From positions 32,754 to 96,753 of the forward strand of contig NZ_JACBJQ010000023.1 in the NCBI RefSeq assembly GCF_013404075.1: 64,000 nucleotides of DNA. Reading direction: 5' to 3'. This document shows, one piece after another, positions 50,542-58,580 of this stretch. This DNA is from Mycolicibacterium vinylchloridicum (lineage in GTDB: Bacteria > Actinomycetota > Actinomycetes > Mycobacteriales > Mycobacteriaceae). The notes beneath the pieces are model-generated. The model saw only the letters and a program-made list of their open reading frames with translations, did no database searches and was not told the origin of the DNA. Position 1 is the stretch's first letter; the number at the start of each line of letters is the position of its first letter. The position numbers and the translations under genes are program-made.

Positions 50542-50614
50542 GCCCCCTTAGCTCAGTCGGTAGAGCGTTTCCATGGTAAGGAAAAGGTCAACGGTTCGAT
50601 TCCGTTAGGGGGCT
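50542..50614 (+). tRNA. tRNA-Thr (anticodon GGT)
   Basis: A 73-base cloverleaf. The acceptor stem GCCCCCT (50542-50548) pairs with AGGGGGC (50607-50613). The anticodon loop ATGGTAA between TTTCC and GGAAA gives GGT, hence Thr. The T arm holds GGTTCGATTCC. No CCA is encoded. Confidence 0.95.
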
Positions 50615-50675
50615 CGGTGGACACTCGGATATCTCGGCTGACCTCTGGGCGCGGAGTTCCGCAAGTGCCTATCGG

Positions 50676-50749
50676 GGCGGTGTAGCTCAGCTGGTTAGAG
50701 CGCACGACTCATAATCGTGAGGTCGGGAGATCGAGCCTCCCCACCGCTA
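50676..50749 (+). tRNA. tRNA-Met (anticodon CAT)
   Basis: A 74-base cloverleaf. The acceptor GGCGGTG pairs with CACCGCT (ending 50748, with G1-U72). The anticodon loop CTCATAA between CACGA and TCGTG gives CAT. The G1-U72 pair is compatible with elongator Met. It lies 44 bases before the rpmG gene and 61 bases after tRNA-Thr. Confidence 0.94.
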
Positions 50750-50792
50750 CTAGCAGTAGACGTAAACGAGAACGTGAAAGAAGGCAACGAAC

Positions 50793-50960
50793 GTGGCCTC
50801 CAGTACTGACGTACGGCCGAAGATCACTTTGGCCTGCGAGGTGTGCAAGCACCGCAACTACATCACCAAGAAGAACCGTCGCAACGACCCTGATCGGCTC
50901 GAGCTGAAGAAGTTCTGCCCGAACTGCGGTCAGCACCAGCCGCACAAAGAGTCGCGCTGA
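50793..50960 (+). CDS. rpmG: 50S ribosomal protein L33 (zinc-binding form)
   Basis: A 55-residue protein starting at GTG 50793 with GAAAGAAGG upstream. The sequence RPKITLACEVCKHRNYITKKN and ELKKFCPNCGQH contains two CxxC pairs, so this is the zinc-binding (C+) form of L33. It is followed at 95 bases by hadB, and belongs to the block rpmG2-had genes-trpT-secE-nusG seen in mycobacteria. Confidence 0.95.
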   Translation: MASSTDVRPKITLACEVCKHRNYITKKNRRNDPDRLELKKFCPNCGQHQPHKESR

Positions 50961-51055
50961 CTTGCCGGCCGTCTTCCGGCGGCCGGTAAACGCAGAAGAG
51001 ACCCACGCGCCGCTTGCCCGGCGGCGTGAGTAAGACGGAAAGAGTGGCTTCAACG

Positions 51056-51484
51056 ATGGCACTGCGTGAGTTCAGTTCGGTCAAGGTGGGCGAGGAGCTG
51101 CCCGAACGGGTCATTCATCTGACTCGAGCCGACCTGGTCAACTACGCCGGCGTATCCGGTGACCTGAACCCGATTCACTGGGACGACGAGATCGCCAAGC
51201 AGGTCGGCCTGGACACCGCGATCGCTCACGGCATGCTGACGATGGGCCTCGGCGGCGGCTACGTGACGGCCTGGGTGGGCGACCCGGGCGCGGTGACCGA
51301 GTACAACGTGCGTTTCACCGCCATCGTGCCGGTGCCCAACGACGGCGTCGGCGCTGAAATCCTGTTCACCGGAAAGGTGAAGTCGGCCGATCCCGAGACC
51401 AAGACGGTGACGATCGCACTGATTGCCACCACCGGCGGGAAGAAGATCTTCGGCCGCGCCGTGGCGATCGCGAAGCTGGCGTAA
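51056..51484 (+). CDS. hadB: (3R)-hydroxyacyl-ACP dehydratase subunit HadB
   Basis: A 142-residue hotdog-fold dehydratase of mycolic-acid FAS-II. Hydratase-2 catalytic residues D36 and H41 are in YAGVSGDLNPIHWDDE; MGLGGGYVTAWVGDPGAVTEYNVRFTA is HadB-like. I chose ATG 51056 (MALREFSSVKVGEEL), the family start, over an upstream frame to 51014. It is the catalytic partner in HadAB and HadBC. It overlaps nothing and is 2 bases from hadC. hadA is absent from the expected place upstream. Confidence 0.95.
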   Translation: MALREFSSVKVGEELPERVIHLTRADLVNYAGVSGDLNPIHWDDEIAKQVGLDTAIAHGMLTMGLGGGYVTAWVGDPGAVTEYNVRFTAIVPVPNDGVGAEILFTGKVKSADPETKTVTIALIATTGGKKIFGRAVAIAKLA

Positions 51485-51486
51485 CC

Positions 51487-51999
51487 ATGGCACTCAAGAC
51501 TGATATCCGCGGGATGGTGTGGGAGTACCCCGACACGTTCGTGGTGGGCCGTGAGCAGATTCGCCAGTACGCAAAGTCGGTGAAATCGACCGATCCGGCC
51601 TCGATGGACGAGAAGGCCGCTGCCGAACTCGGGCACTCCGGCCTGGTGGCGTCGCCGACGTTCATGTCGATCCTCGCGGTGATGATCCAGAACCACTTCT
51701 TCCAGCATGTCGACATCGGTTTGGAGACGTTGCAGATCGTTCAGGTGGACCAGAAATTCAGGTTCAACCGGCCGATCGTCGAGGGTGACTCCGTGCGCGG
51801 CACGATGTACATCGAGTCTGTCGAGGAGCGCTTCGGCGCCGATATCGTCACCACCCGTAACGTCCTTGTCGACGAGCGCGGCGAGGTGATCATGGAGTCT
51901 TTCACCACGCTGATGGGCCACGAGGGTGACAACTCCATCTCGGCGGGCTGGGATCCGGAGACCGGACAGGTACTCCGCAAGCCTGTCACTCACGACTGA
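51487..51999 (+). CDS. hadC: (3R)-hydroxyacyl-ACP dehydratase accessory subunit HadC
   Basis: A 170-residue hotdog-fold subunit that pairs with HadB for late meromycolate elongation. MALKTDIRGMVWEYPDTFVVGREQ, FQHVDIGLETLQIVQVDQKF and WDPETGQV match HadC rather than HadA in my recollection of the M. tuberculosis proteins. ATG 51487 follows hadB by 2 bases. It lacks the hydratase catalytic Asp-His pair, as usual for the accessory subunit. Confidence 0.9.
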   Translation: MALKTDIRGMVWEYPDTFVVGREQIRQYAKSVKSTDPASMDEKAAAELGHSGLVASPTFMSILAVMIQNHFFQHVDIGLETLQIVQVDQKFRFNRPIVEGDSVRGTMYIESVEERFGADIVTTRNVLVDERGEVIMESFTTLMGHEGDNSISAGWDPETGQVLRKPVTHD

Positions 52000-52006
52000 C
52001 GGCGGA

Positions 52007-52037
52007 TTAACACCTGCCCGATGTGCCGTTGTACACT
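52007..52037 (+). promoter_or_regulatory. Possible promoter for the tRNA-Trp-secE-nusG unit
   Basis: TTAACA (52007-52012) and TACACT (52032-52037) are separated by 19 bases and lie about 94 bases ahead of tRNA-Trp. The -10 is preceded by TTG, a mild extended -10. The spacing is 1-2 bases long, so this is only a candidate. Confidence 0.35.
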
Positions 52038-52130
52038 CGGACCTCGGGGTTTTCCCAGATAAGCGCGCTGTCCGTCGGTTCGGGTTGACCGAACGGGGAG
52101 CGCGCGAATCATGTGGGGCTCCCTTTGCAG

Positions 52131-52203
<73 letters not shown>

Positions 52204-52304
52204 CAATAACTGAATAAGACTGGTTTGGAACATGGTGGACACTGGAGAGTGCACACCGGGCTGGAGTGCTCAGCCCAGACACACTCGACACAAAGGAGCA
52301 TGCG

Positions 52305-52742
52305 GTGAGCGACGAGCGCGACAGTGCTGACGCCGCAGGCGAAGGCGGCGAGGACACCGGCGGCCAGGCCGTCGTCGTGAGCCGGCCCGCGCGTCCCACT
52401 GGTAAGCGGTCCCGGGCCGGCGGTGCCACCGCGCTGGCTGAGCCCGAGGAAGCCGAATCGACCGCCGAGGAACTGGGCGTCGAGAAGGACACGTCCGCCA
52501 AGAAGTCCAAGAAGGCGAAGAAGGCCAAGTCCGGGCCTGGAAATGCCGGGCGCAACCCGATCCTGTTCGTCTGGAATTACCTGAAGCAGGTCGTTGCCGA
52601 ACTGCGCAAGGTGATCTGGCCGAACCGCAAGCAGATGGTCAGCTACACCACCGTGGTCTTGCTGTTCCTGGCCTTCATGGTGGCCCTGATCGGCGGGGTC
52701 GACCTGGGCCTGGCCAAGCTTGTGCTGTGGGTGTTCGGCTAG
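52305..52742 (+). CDS. secE: Preprotein translocase subunit SecE
   Basis: About 145 residues from GTG 52305, 6 bases after AAAGGAG. The first 90 residues are an acidic and Lys-rich cytosolic extension typical of actinobacterial SecE. The core VWNYLKQVVAELRKVIWPNRKQM leads into one membrane helix (YTTVVLLFLAFMVALIGGVDL). It works with SecY and SecG in the translocon. nusG follows at 31 bases. Confidence 0.95.
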   Translation: MSDERDSADAAGEGGEDTGGQAVVVSRPARPTGKRSRAGGATALAEPEEAESTAEELGVEKDTSAKKSKKAKKAKSGPGNAGRNPILFVWNYLKQVVAELRKVIWPNRKQMVSYTTVVLLFLAFMVALIGGVDLGLAKLVLWVFG

Positions 52743-52773
52743 CGAACGCTGACGTTTTAGAGAGGACTGACTA

Positions 52774-53559
52774 GTGACAACCCCCGAAGGCGATACGCCC
52801 ACGGGTGAGGGCATCGACGTCATCGACGACGCCGCTTCGGCGGCCGTAGACGTCGAAGAGGCCACACCTGAGCTCGAGGCGGCGCCTGACGCTGACGCGA
52901 CGCAAGCCGCCGGCGAGAGTGCCGACGAGGAGCTCGATCCGGCCGCCGCGCTCAAGGCGGAGCTGCGCAGCAAGCCGGGCGACTGGTATGTCATTCACAG
53001 CTACGCCGGTTACGAGAACAAGGTGAAGGCCAATCTCGAGACCCGTGTGCAGAACCTCGACGTCGGCGACTACATCTTCCAGGTCGAGGTGCCGACCGAA
53101 GAGGTCACCGAGATCAAGAACGGCCAGCGCAAGCAGGTCAATCGCAAGGTGTTGCCGGGTTACATCCTGGTCCGGATGGATCTGACCGACGACTCGTGGG
53201 CCGCCGTGCGCAACACCCCCGGCGTGACCGGGTTCGTCGGCGCGACGTCGCGGCCGACGTCGCTGTCGCTCGATGACGTCGTGAAGTTCCTGCTGCCGCA
53301 GGGCGCGGCGAAGAAGCCCGGCAAGGCGGCCGCATCAGCGGCGTCTGCTGCTTCCTCCGAGGCCACGCTGGAACGCCCGGAGATACTGGTGGACTTCGAG
53401 GTGGGCGAGTCGGTCACCGTCATGGACGGCCCGTTCGCGACGCTGCCGGCCTCGATCAGCGAGGTCAACGCCGAGCAGCAGAAACTCAAGGTGCTGGTGT
53501 CCATCTTCGGCCGCGAGACACCCGTCGAACTGACCTTCACGCAGGTCGCCAAGATCTGA
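52774..53559 (+). CDS. nusG: Transcription termination/antitermination factor NusG
   Basis: A 261-residue NusG with an acidic N-terminal extension of about 70 residues, an NGN domain (WYVIHSYAGYENKVKANLE ... GYILVRMDLTDDSWAAVRNTPGVTGFVG) and a C-terminal KOW domain (VGESVTVMDGPFATLPASISEVN). Start GTG 52774. It couples RNA polymerase with Rho or the ribosome. Confidence 0.95.
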   Translation: MTTPEGDTPTGEGIDVIDDAASAAVDVEEATPELEAAPDADATQAAGESADEELDPAAALKAELRSKPGDWYVIHSYAGYENKVKANLETRVQNLDVGDYIFQVEVPTEEVTEIKNGQRKQVNRKVLPGYILVRMDLTDDSWAAVRNTPGVTGFVGATSRPTSLSLDDVVKFLLPQGAAKKPGKAAASAASAASSEATLERPEILVDFEVGESVTVMDGPFATLPASISEVNAEQQKLKVLVSIFGRETPVELTFTQVAKI

Positions 53560-53596
53560 TCGCTGTCCGCGATCGCTAGAAAGGAAACAACCCCCA

Positions 53597-54025
53597 ATGG
53601 CCCCGAAGAAAAAGGTCGTCGGGCTGATCAAGCTGCAGATCCAGGCCGGGCAGGCCAACCCCGCCCCGCCGGTCGGCCCTGCGCTCGGCCAGCACGGCGT
53701 CAACATCATGGAGTTCTGCAAGGCGTACAACGCCGCGACCGAGAACCAGCGCGGCAACGTCATCCCCGTGGAGATCAGCGTCTACGAGGACCGCAGCTTC
53801 ACCTTCCAGCTGAAGACCCCGCCTGCCGCCCGGCTGCTGCTCAAGGCCGCCGGTATCCAGAAGGGTTCGGCCGAGCCGCACAAGACCAAGGTGGCGAAGG
53901 TCAGCTGGGATCAGGTGCGCGAGATCGCTGAGACCAAGAAGGAAGATCTCAACGCCAACGACATCGACCAGGCTGCCAAGATCATCGCCGGCACCGCCCG
54001 GTCGATGGGCATCACTGTCGAGTAA
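53597..54025 (+). CDS. rplK: 50S ribosomal protein L11
   Basis: A 142-residue protein. GLIKLQIQAGQANPAPPVGPALGQHGVNIMEFCKAYN and TPPAARLLLKAAG are conserved L11 sequences forming the GTPase-associated region contact. ATG 53597 with AGAAAGGA upstream. It is followed by rplA at 63 bases in the usual order. Confidence 0.97.
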   Translation: MAPKKKVVGLIKLQIQAGQANPAPPVGPALGQHGVNIMEFCKAYNAATENQRGNVIPVEISVYEDRSFTFQLKTPPAARLLLKAAGIQKGSAEPHKTKVAKVSWDQVREIAETKKEDLNANDIDQAAKIIAGTARSMGITVE

Positions 54026-54088
54026 ATCGACTCCGTGGGAGAGCCCGCTTCGGCTCGCAACCACAACCTCTGAATCTAGGAGACACCA

Positions 54089-54799
54089 ATGAGCAAGACC
54101 AGCAAGGCATATCGCGAAGCCGCCGAGAAGGTGGACCGCACCAAGCTCTACACCCCGCTCGAGGCGGCCAAGCTCGCCAAGGAGACCTCGTCGAAGAAGC
54201 AGGACGCGACCGTCGAGGTGGCGATCCGGCTCGGCGTCGATCCGCGCAAGGCCGACCAGATGGTCCGCGGCACGGTCAACCTGCCCAACGGCACGGGTAA
54301 GACCGCGCGCGTCGCCGTCTTCGCGGTGGGGGAGAAGGCCGAGCAGGCCAAGGAAGCCGGTGCGGACATCGTCGGCAGTGACGACCTGATCGAGCAGATC
54401 CAGGGCGGCATGCTCGACTTCGACGCCGCGATCGCCACGCCTGACCAGATGGCCAAGGTCGGTCGCATCGCCCGCGTGCTGGGCCCGCGCGGTCTGATGC
54501 CGAACCCCAAGACCGGCACCGTCACCCCCGACGTCGCCAAGGCTGTCACCGACATCAAGGGCGGCAAGATCAACTTCCGCGTCGACAAGCAGGCCAACCT
54601 GCACTTCGTGATCGGCAAAGCGTCCTTCGACGAGAAGAAGCTGGCCGAGAACTACGGCGCCGCGCTCGACGAGGTGCTGCGGGCCAAGCCGTCGTCCTCC
54701 AAGGGCCGCTACCTGAAGAAGATCACCGTCTCGACGACCACCGGCCCGGGTATCCCGGTCGACCCGGCTGTCGTGCGGAACTTCACCGAAGAGGCGTAA
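54089..54799 (+). CDS. rplA: 50S ribosomal protein L1
   Basis: A 236-residue L1. ATVEVAIRLGVDPRKADQMVRGTVNLP, PNPKTGTVTPDVAKAV and KINFRVDKQANLHFVIGKASF are family signatures. L1 binds the L1 stalk of 23S rRNA and usually autoregulates the rplK-rplA operon by binding its own mRNA. ATG 54089 follows TAGGAGACACCA. It ends at a hairpin terminator. Confidence 0.97.
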   Translation: MSKTSKAYREAAEKVDRTKLYTPLEAAKLAKETSSKKQDATVEVAIRLGVDPRKADQMVRGTVNLPNGTGKTARVAVFAVGEKAEQAKEAGADIVGSDDLIEQIQGGMLDFDAAIATPDQMAKVGRIARVLGPRGLMPNPKTGTVTPDVAKAVTDIKGGKINFRVDKQANLHFVIGKASFDEKKLAENYGAALDEVLRAKPSSSKGRYLKKITVSTTTGPGIPVDPAVVRNFTEEA

Positions 54800-54814
54800 G
54801 GCTTTTCGACCGGT

Positions 54815-54838
54815 GGCCACCTACTGCGGTAGGTGGCC
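54815..54838. terminator. Hairpin terminator after rplA
   Basis: A 10-base stem GGCCACCTAC (54815-54824) with GTAGGTGGCC (54829-54838) and loop TGCG, followed by ATTTGT. It separates rplA from the convergent endonuclease-family gene and could act for both. Confidence 0.78.
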
Positions 54839-54847
54839 ATTTGTCGT

Positions 54848-55900
54848 TCAGGATGCGGTCGGATCGACCGGTACCCGCACCGTGGCGAGCAGGGCGCGGT
54901 GATCGGAACCCGGGACCTCGATGGTCCGCACCGACGAGGCGGTCGCATTCCGGGTCAGGACGTGGTCGATGGTGAGCACCGGCGGAAACCGCCGGTTCGA
55001 GGGAAACGTCGGCGCAAATCCAGATCCGCTCTCCTGCACCGCATCTCGATAACCATTGGTGAGCAGATCCCGGAACTGGCGCATGTCCGGTGTGCTGTTG
55101 TAGTCGCCGCCGATGATCACCGCGGCCGAACCGGCCGTCTTGGCGAAGCTGTCCAATTGCACCTTCGCGCCGGCCATTCCGCCGCGCCAGTCGGCGATGG
55201 TGTTCGCTTCGCCTGCCACGGGGGAGTAGACGTGGACACTGGCCAGCAGGGGCTCGAAGCGCAGGCCGGGTACCTCTAGCCGGGCCGCGGGGATGCTGAC
55301 CCGGCGGTGCCGAGGTTCGGAGAGCACCGTGAGGGGGTACCGGCTCCACATGCCGATCCCGCCTGCGCCCGGTGCCGGGATGAGATGTGAGTAGGGGAAC
55401 GTCTTGTCGATCCCTGTCTGTCGGAGGCGTTGCACTTCCTCGGGTGTCAGTTCGGCGACGGTGATCACGTCGGCGTTGTGCTCGGCCAGGTCGACCAGGA
55501 ACGTGGGATCGGCGTTGCCGTGGCGCAGATTTGACGAGAGCACCCGAATGTCTTGATAGGCAGCGATATCCGGCGGGCGCCCGAGGTAGTACCACGAGAT
55601 CTGGACCGCCAGGGTGGCCGTGAGCACCAGGACGGCGAAGACCGCGAGAATGCGTCGGCGGCAGGACGCGGCCACGACGAATCCCGCGAGCGCGACCAGC
55701 GATACGTACGGCGAACCCACGGCCAGAATCAGGCTCGGTAGGTTCGCGATCGGTTGGGTGCGCGCGGTCAGGGCCAGGATGGCGAGCAGGAGGGCAGCGA
55801 CGGCCAGGGCCGTCAACAGGCCGATACGGATCTTGCGTGACAAGAGAAGTCGGTCCTTCCCGTGCGCCGCGTCGCTGGCACGGTACCAGGCGACCGTCAC
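54848..55900 (-). CDS. Membrane-anchored endonuclease/exonuclease/phosphatase (EEP) family protein, copy 1
   Basis: About 350 residues. Three N-terminal hydrophobic segments (LLTALAVAALLLAILALTA, LPSLILAVGSPYVSLVALAGFV, RILAVFAVLVLTATLAVQ) precede an EEP domain: SSNLRHG (Asn), VAELTPEEV (Glu), IIGGDYNSTPD (Asp/Asn) and GSDHRALLA (Asp/His). I chose GTG 55900 because it forms a GTGA overlap with the stop of the neighbouring paralogue; TTG further in is an alternative. Likely a surface or membrane-attached DNase/phosphodiesterase or phospholipase-type enzyme. Confidence 0.82.
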   Translation of the reverse strand: MTVAWYRASDAAHGKDRLLLSRKIRIGLLTALAVAALLLAILALTARTQPIANLPSLILAVGSPYVSLVALAGFVVAASCRRRILAVFAVLVLTATLAVQISWYYLGRPPDIAAYQDIRVLSSNLRHGNADPTFLVDLAEHNADVITVAELTPEEVQRLRQTGIDKTFPYSHLIPAPGAGGIGMWSRYPLTVLSEPRHRRVSIPAARLEVPGLRFEPLLASVHVYSPVAGEANTIADWRGGMAGAKVQLDSFAKTAGSAAVIIGGDYNSTPDMRQFRDLLTNGYRDAVQESGSGFAPTFPSNRRFPPVLTIDHVLTRNATASSVRTIEVPGSDHRALLATVRVPVDPTAS

Positions 55901-56898
55901 TCCTCGTTCGACGGCTGAGGGACGCTCGGAACGCGCACGGTCGTCAGGAGCGCTCGATGGTCTGAGCCAGGGACGGTTACGGCGCTCAGCGATGTGGCGG
56001 TGGCTCCTCTGGTGAGGATGTGGTCGATCTCCAAAGCCGGCGGCAGCCACGAATCGGCGGGGAATGTTGGTATGAACCCCGCTCCGGTTTGATCGGCGGC
56101 GTCCAGGTAGCCCTCGGTCAGCAGATCTCGGAACTGGTGCATGTCAGGTGTGCTGTTGAAGTCGCCCGCGATGATCACCGCAGCTTGGTCTGCAACGGCG
56201 GCAAAATCATCGAGGACCGACTTGGCGTCGGCAATGCTGATTTCCCAACCGTCGACGGTGTCGCGCCGGGATGCCACCGGAGAAAAGACATGGACGCTGG
56301 CGACCAGAGGTTCGAGGTGGACGCTAGGAATTCGCAGGCGCGCAGCCGCAATCGCGAAATGACGATGATTTCCGGGTGACACCCCGTCGAGTGGGTATCG
56401 GCTCCACAGGCCGATGCCCCCTGCGCCGGGCGCAGGGATGAGCAGCGAATACGGAAACGCCTCACGGATACCAGCGTGGGAAAGGCCTTCAACAGCTTCG
56501 GGTGTCAACTCCGACACGGCGACCACGTCGGCGTTCTCTTCGGCCAACGCGACGAAGGGCGCCGGAACCGCCGCCCCTTTCCGCAGATTCGATGACAACA
56601 CCCGAACGTCGGCGAATCGGCTGACTGAAGGCCGCGTGAACTTGTAGCGGGGGATCTGGATCGCCGCAGTTGCGGTCAGCACCAAGACGGCGACGATCGC
56701 CAGGAGAGTGCGGCGAGACAGTGCCGCCAGGATCAGGCCGGCCAAGGCGGCGAACGGGGCGTAGGGCGACCCAGCTGCCACCACAACGCCCAGCAAGTTG
56801 GAGATTGGTTGGGTGCGTGCGGCAAGCGTGAGGGTGGCGAAAAGAAGGCTGGCGACGGCGAGCAGCATGACGAGCGCCCTCACCTTGCCAGTCATCAA
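55897..56898 (-). CDS. Membrane-anchored endonuclease/exonuclease/phosphatase (EEP) family protein, copy 2
   Basis: A 333-residue paralogue of copy 1. Three hydrophobic segments (ALVMLLAVASLLFATLTLA and following) and an EEP domain with SSNLRKG, VSELTPEAV, IIAGDFNSTPD and GSDHRALLT. The frame starts with TTG 56898 followed at once by ATG 56895; GGGAGG lies 9-12 bases upstream. It is the first gene of the two-gene operon, the second being translated via a GTGA overlap. Confidence 0.85.
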   Translation of the reverse strand: MMTGKVRALVMLLAVASLLFATLTLAARTQPISNLLGVVVAAGSPYAPFAALAGLILAALSRRTLLAIVAVLVLTATAAIQIPRYKFTRPSVSRFADVRVLSSNLRKGAAVPAPFVALAEENADVVAVSELTPEAVEGLSHAGIREAFPYSLLIPAPGAGGIGLWSRYPLDGVSPGNHRHFAIAAARLRIPSVHLEPLVASVHVFSPVASRRDTVDGWEISIADAKSVLDDFAAVADQAAVIIAGDFNSTPDMHQFRDLLTEGYLDAADQTGAGFIPTFPADSWLPPALEIDHILTRGATATSLSAVTVPGSDHRALLTTVRVPSVPQPSNEE

Positions 56899-57168
56899 CC
56901 GGCACGTCCTCCCTGGGTGCCTTCGAATGACCGCAGGCTATCAGGTGGGCGGGATTTGCGCAGGTCGGCGCAATTTTGAGGGGTAATACGGAGCTGTCCG
57001 GCTGCCACTGAGTACCGCGTTCATCCTGCATGCGGCAGTCGAATTCGTTAGCGCTGGTATCGGTTCGGCATGACGGTTTGGGATGTCAGACGCAGGGCCG
57101 GCACGCTATGCTTTCGGCGCGGGCCACGGCGGGCAGAGACCTGCCCACGGCATTTTTCTGGGGGGAAG

Positions 57169-57699
57169 ATGAAGAGATTCCTTTGCATCGGTGTCGGCAT
57201 GATCGTGAGCTTGGTCGCGCTGTTTGGGACTCTGGGGATCGGCTTGGCGACGGCGAAGCCGCCGTACTACGGTATGACCTACGCAAAGGTCTCGGAAACG
57301 CTCGCGGGTAGTGGCCAGACGGCGGCCATCGCGACGGTTATTGGTAGCCAGTTGCCGACTGACGACTGCATCGTGATTAATGCGTACAAGTCTTTCACTC
57401 TCAATGGCAGCGGTCGCAATGCGCACAACGGAACGTGGATGGTCTCGCTGGATTGCAATAATCCTGTTGCGCAACCTGGTAAGCCAGGCAACTCGGTGTC
57501 GACCGCTGAAGGCAAGAAGTGGAAGTCGTGGGACACCCAGGCTGAGCTGATCAACAAGAATGTCACCAAAGCGTTGGGCGACGGCAGCGTTCCTTCCTGC
57601 GGGAAGAGCGCACAGGCTGGAAAGAACTGTCTGGCCCTGTGCACAAAGACTCAGCTGTGCTCAGCCGAGGTTCTCAATTACCTGCAAAGCCTGGTGTAA
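57169..57699 (+). CDS. Secreted mycobacterial protein of unknown function
   Basis: A 176-residue protein starting at ATG 57169 right after GGGGGGAAG. It has a signal peptide (FLCIGVGMIVSLVALFGTLGIGLATA) and a mature part with GMTYAKVSETLAGSGQTAAI, LPTDDCIVINAYKSF and several cysteines (C102 and others; CGKSAQAGKNCLALCTKTQLC) that may form disulfides. The family appears in mycobacteria as small secreted proteins without known role. The frame upstream to 57070 lacks a ribosome site. Confidence 0.78.
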   Translation: MKRFLCIGVGMIVSLVALFGTLGIGLATAKPPYYGMTYAKVSETLAGSGQTAAIATVIGSQLPTDDCIVINAYKSFTLNGSGRNAHNGTWMVSLDCNNPVAQPGKPGNSVSTAEGKKWKSWDTQAELINKNVTKALGDGSVPSCGKSAQAGKNCLALCTKTQLCSAEVLNYLQSLV

Positions 57700-57802
57700 C
57701 GGTCGTCAACTGCATCTGAGCCACGGAAGCTCGGGGAGCGCTGCCGATAGTTGAGTGTTGTGCTGCGCTGTGAAGAGTATTGAGCTGGTTCACCTGTCGG
57801 CG

Positions 57803-58390
57803 CTATTTCTCGCGGCAGAGCTCGAGGATCGGGGGCAGGAGTACTGCGATCTGCGAGCCGACCTGTGCAAAGACGTCTGAGCTTTGGCCGATGGGGTCCG
57901 GGACGTCCGACAACTCACAGGGGGCGAGCTGGGATCGCAGGGTTGCGAGGTCTAGCACCGTTCGCGCGTCGAACTCGGATGCGAGTCGGGAGGCCTCTGT
58001 CAGCATGAAGGTCCTGCGTAGTTTGTGCGGAGCGAGTTCCAGAACAGCGTCCCGGTGTGTGCTTGTCATGGTGAGAATGAGGTCGGCTTCCGACGCCATT
58101 CGCGGTTTGAGCTGTCGCGCAGCGAAATTGGATGCGTCGGCATCTAACGTCTCCAGGACGGCAGCTGCCTCCTCGTGGACGGGATGCCCGATTACCGCGC
58201 GAGTTCCCGCACTGGATGCGGTGAAGTCCGCGATCTTGAAGCGAGCGGCGTAGGCGGCAGCCAGGCGCTCCGCGGAGGGAGACCGGCAGATATTCCCAGT
58301 GCAAACGAATAGAACGTGCAGAGCTGCCCTCCATGCCTCAGTGAGCCCCGCAATCAGCGATACCACTGCACGTGCTCGAATCAATGCCAT
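57803..58390 (-). CDS. Low-molecular-weight protein tyrosine phosphatase (Wzb-like)
   Basis: About 195 residues. The catalytic loop VCTGNICRSP (C30 to R36 with Ser following) and the general-acid region DVPDPIGQSSDV are typical. I use ATG 58390; a start nearer the catalytic loop at HVLFVCTGN is possible, so the N-terminus is uncertain. Such phosphatases often lie beside capsule and polysaccharide loci, where they dephosphorylate a tyrosine kinase (Wzc). No kinase is in the window. It is divergent from the NeuA-like gene by 190 bases. Confidence 0.85.
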   Translation of the reverse strand: MALIRARAVVSLIAGLTEAWRAALHVLFVCTGNICRSPSAERLAAAYAARFKIADFTASSAGTRAVIGHPVHEEAAAVLETLDADASNFAARQLKPRMASEADLILTMTSTHRDAVLELAPHKLRRTFMLTEASRLASEFDARTVLDLATLRSQLAPCELSDVPDPIGQSSDVFAQVGSQIAVLLPPILELCREK

Positions 58391-58580
58391 TATCCGGGTA
58401 CGGTCGCGCCGTCGCCATAGAGGTGGCCCGAAATGGTGGATCGATGCACCTCGCGCATCGGCCGAACGGGACCCGGGTTTGGGATTTAAGCTAGGTGCCT
58501 GCAGCTTCATCCGGATTGAAGCGCAATGAGCGGAGCGCCGCTCTGCCAGGTAGGCAGATGTGGAAGATGGCGGGGGTTAC

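Noticed and set aside
51014..51055. Earlier start of hadB at 51014
   Set aside because: The added 14 residues are not part of the HadB family and ATG 51056 (MALREFSSVKV) matches the known N-terminus.
50961..51055. Search for a hadA remnant between rpmG and hadB
   Set aside because: No in-frame stretch resembling HadA was found in the 95 bases, only a GC-rich leader; so absence, rather than a pseudogene, is reported.
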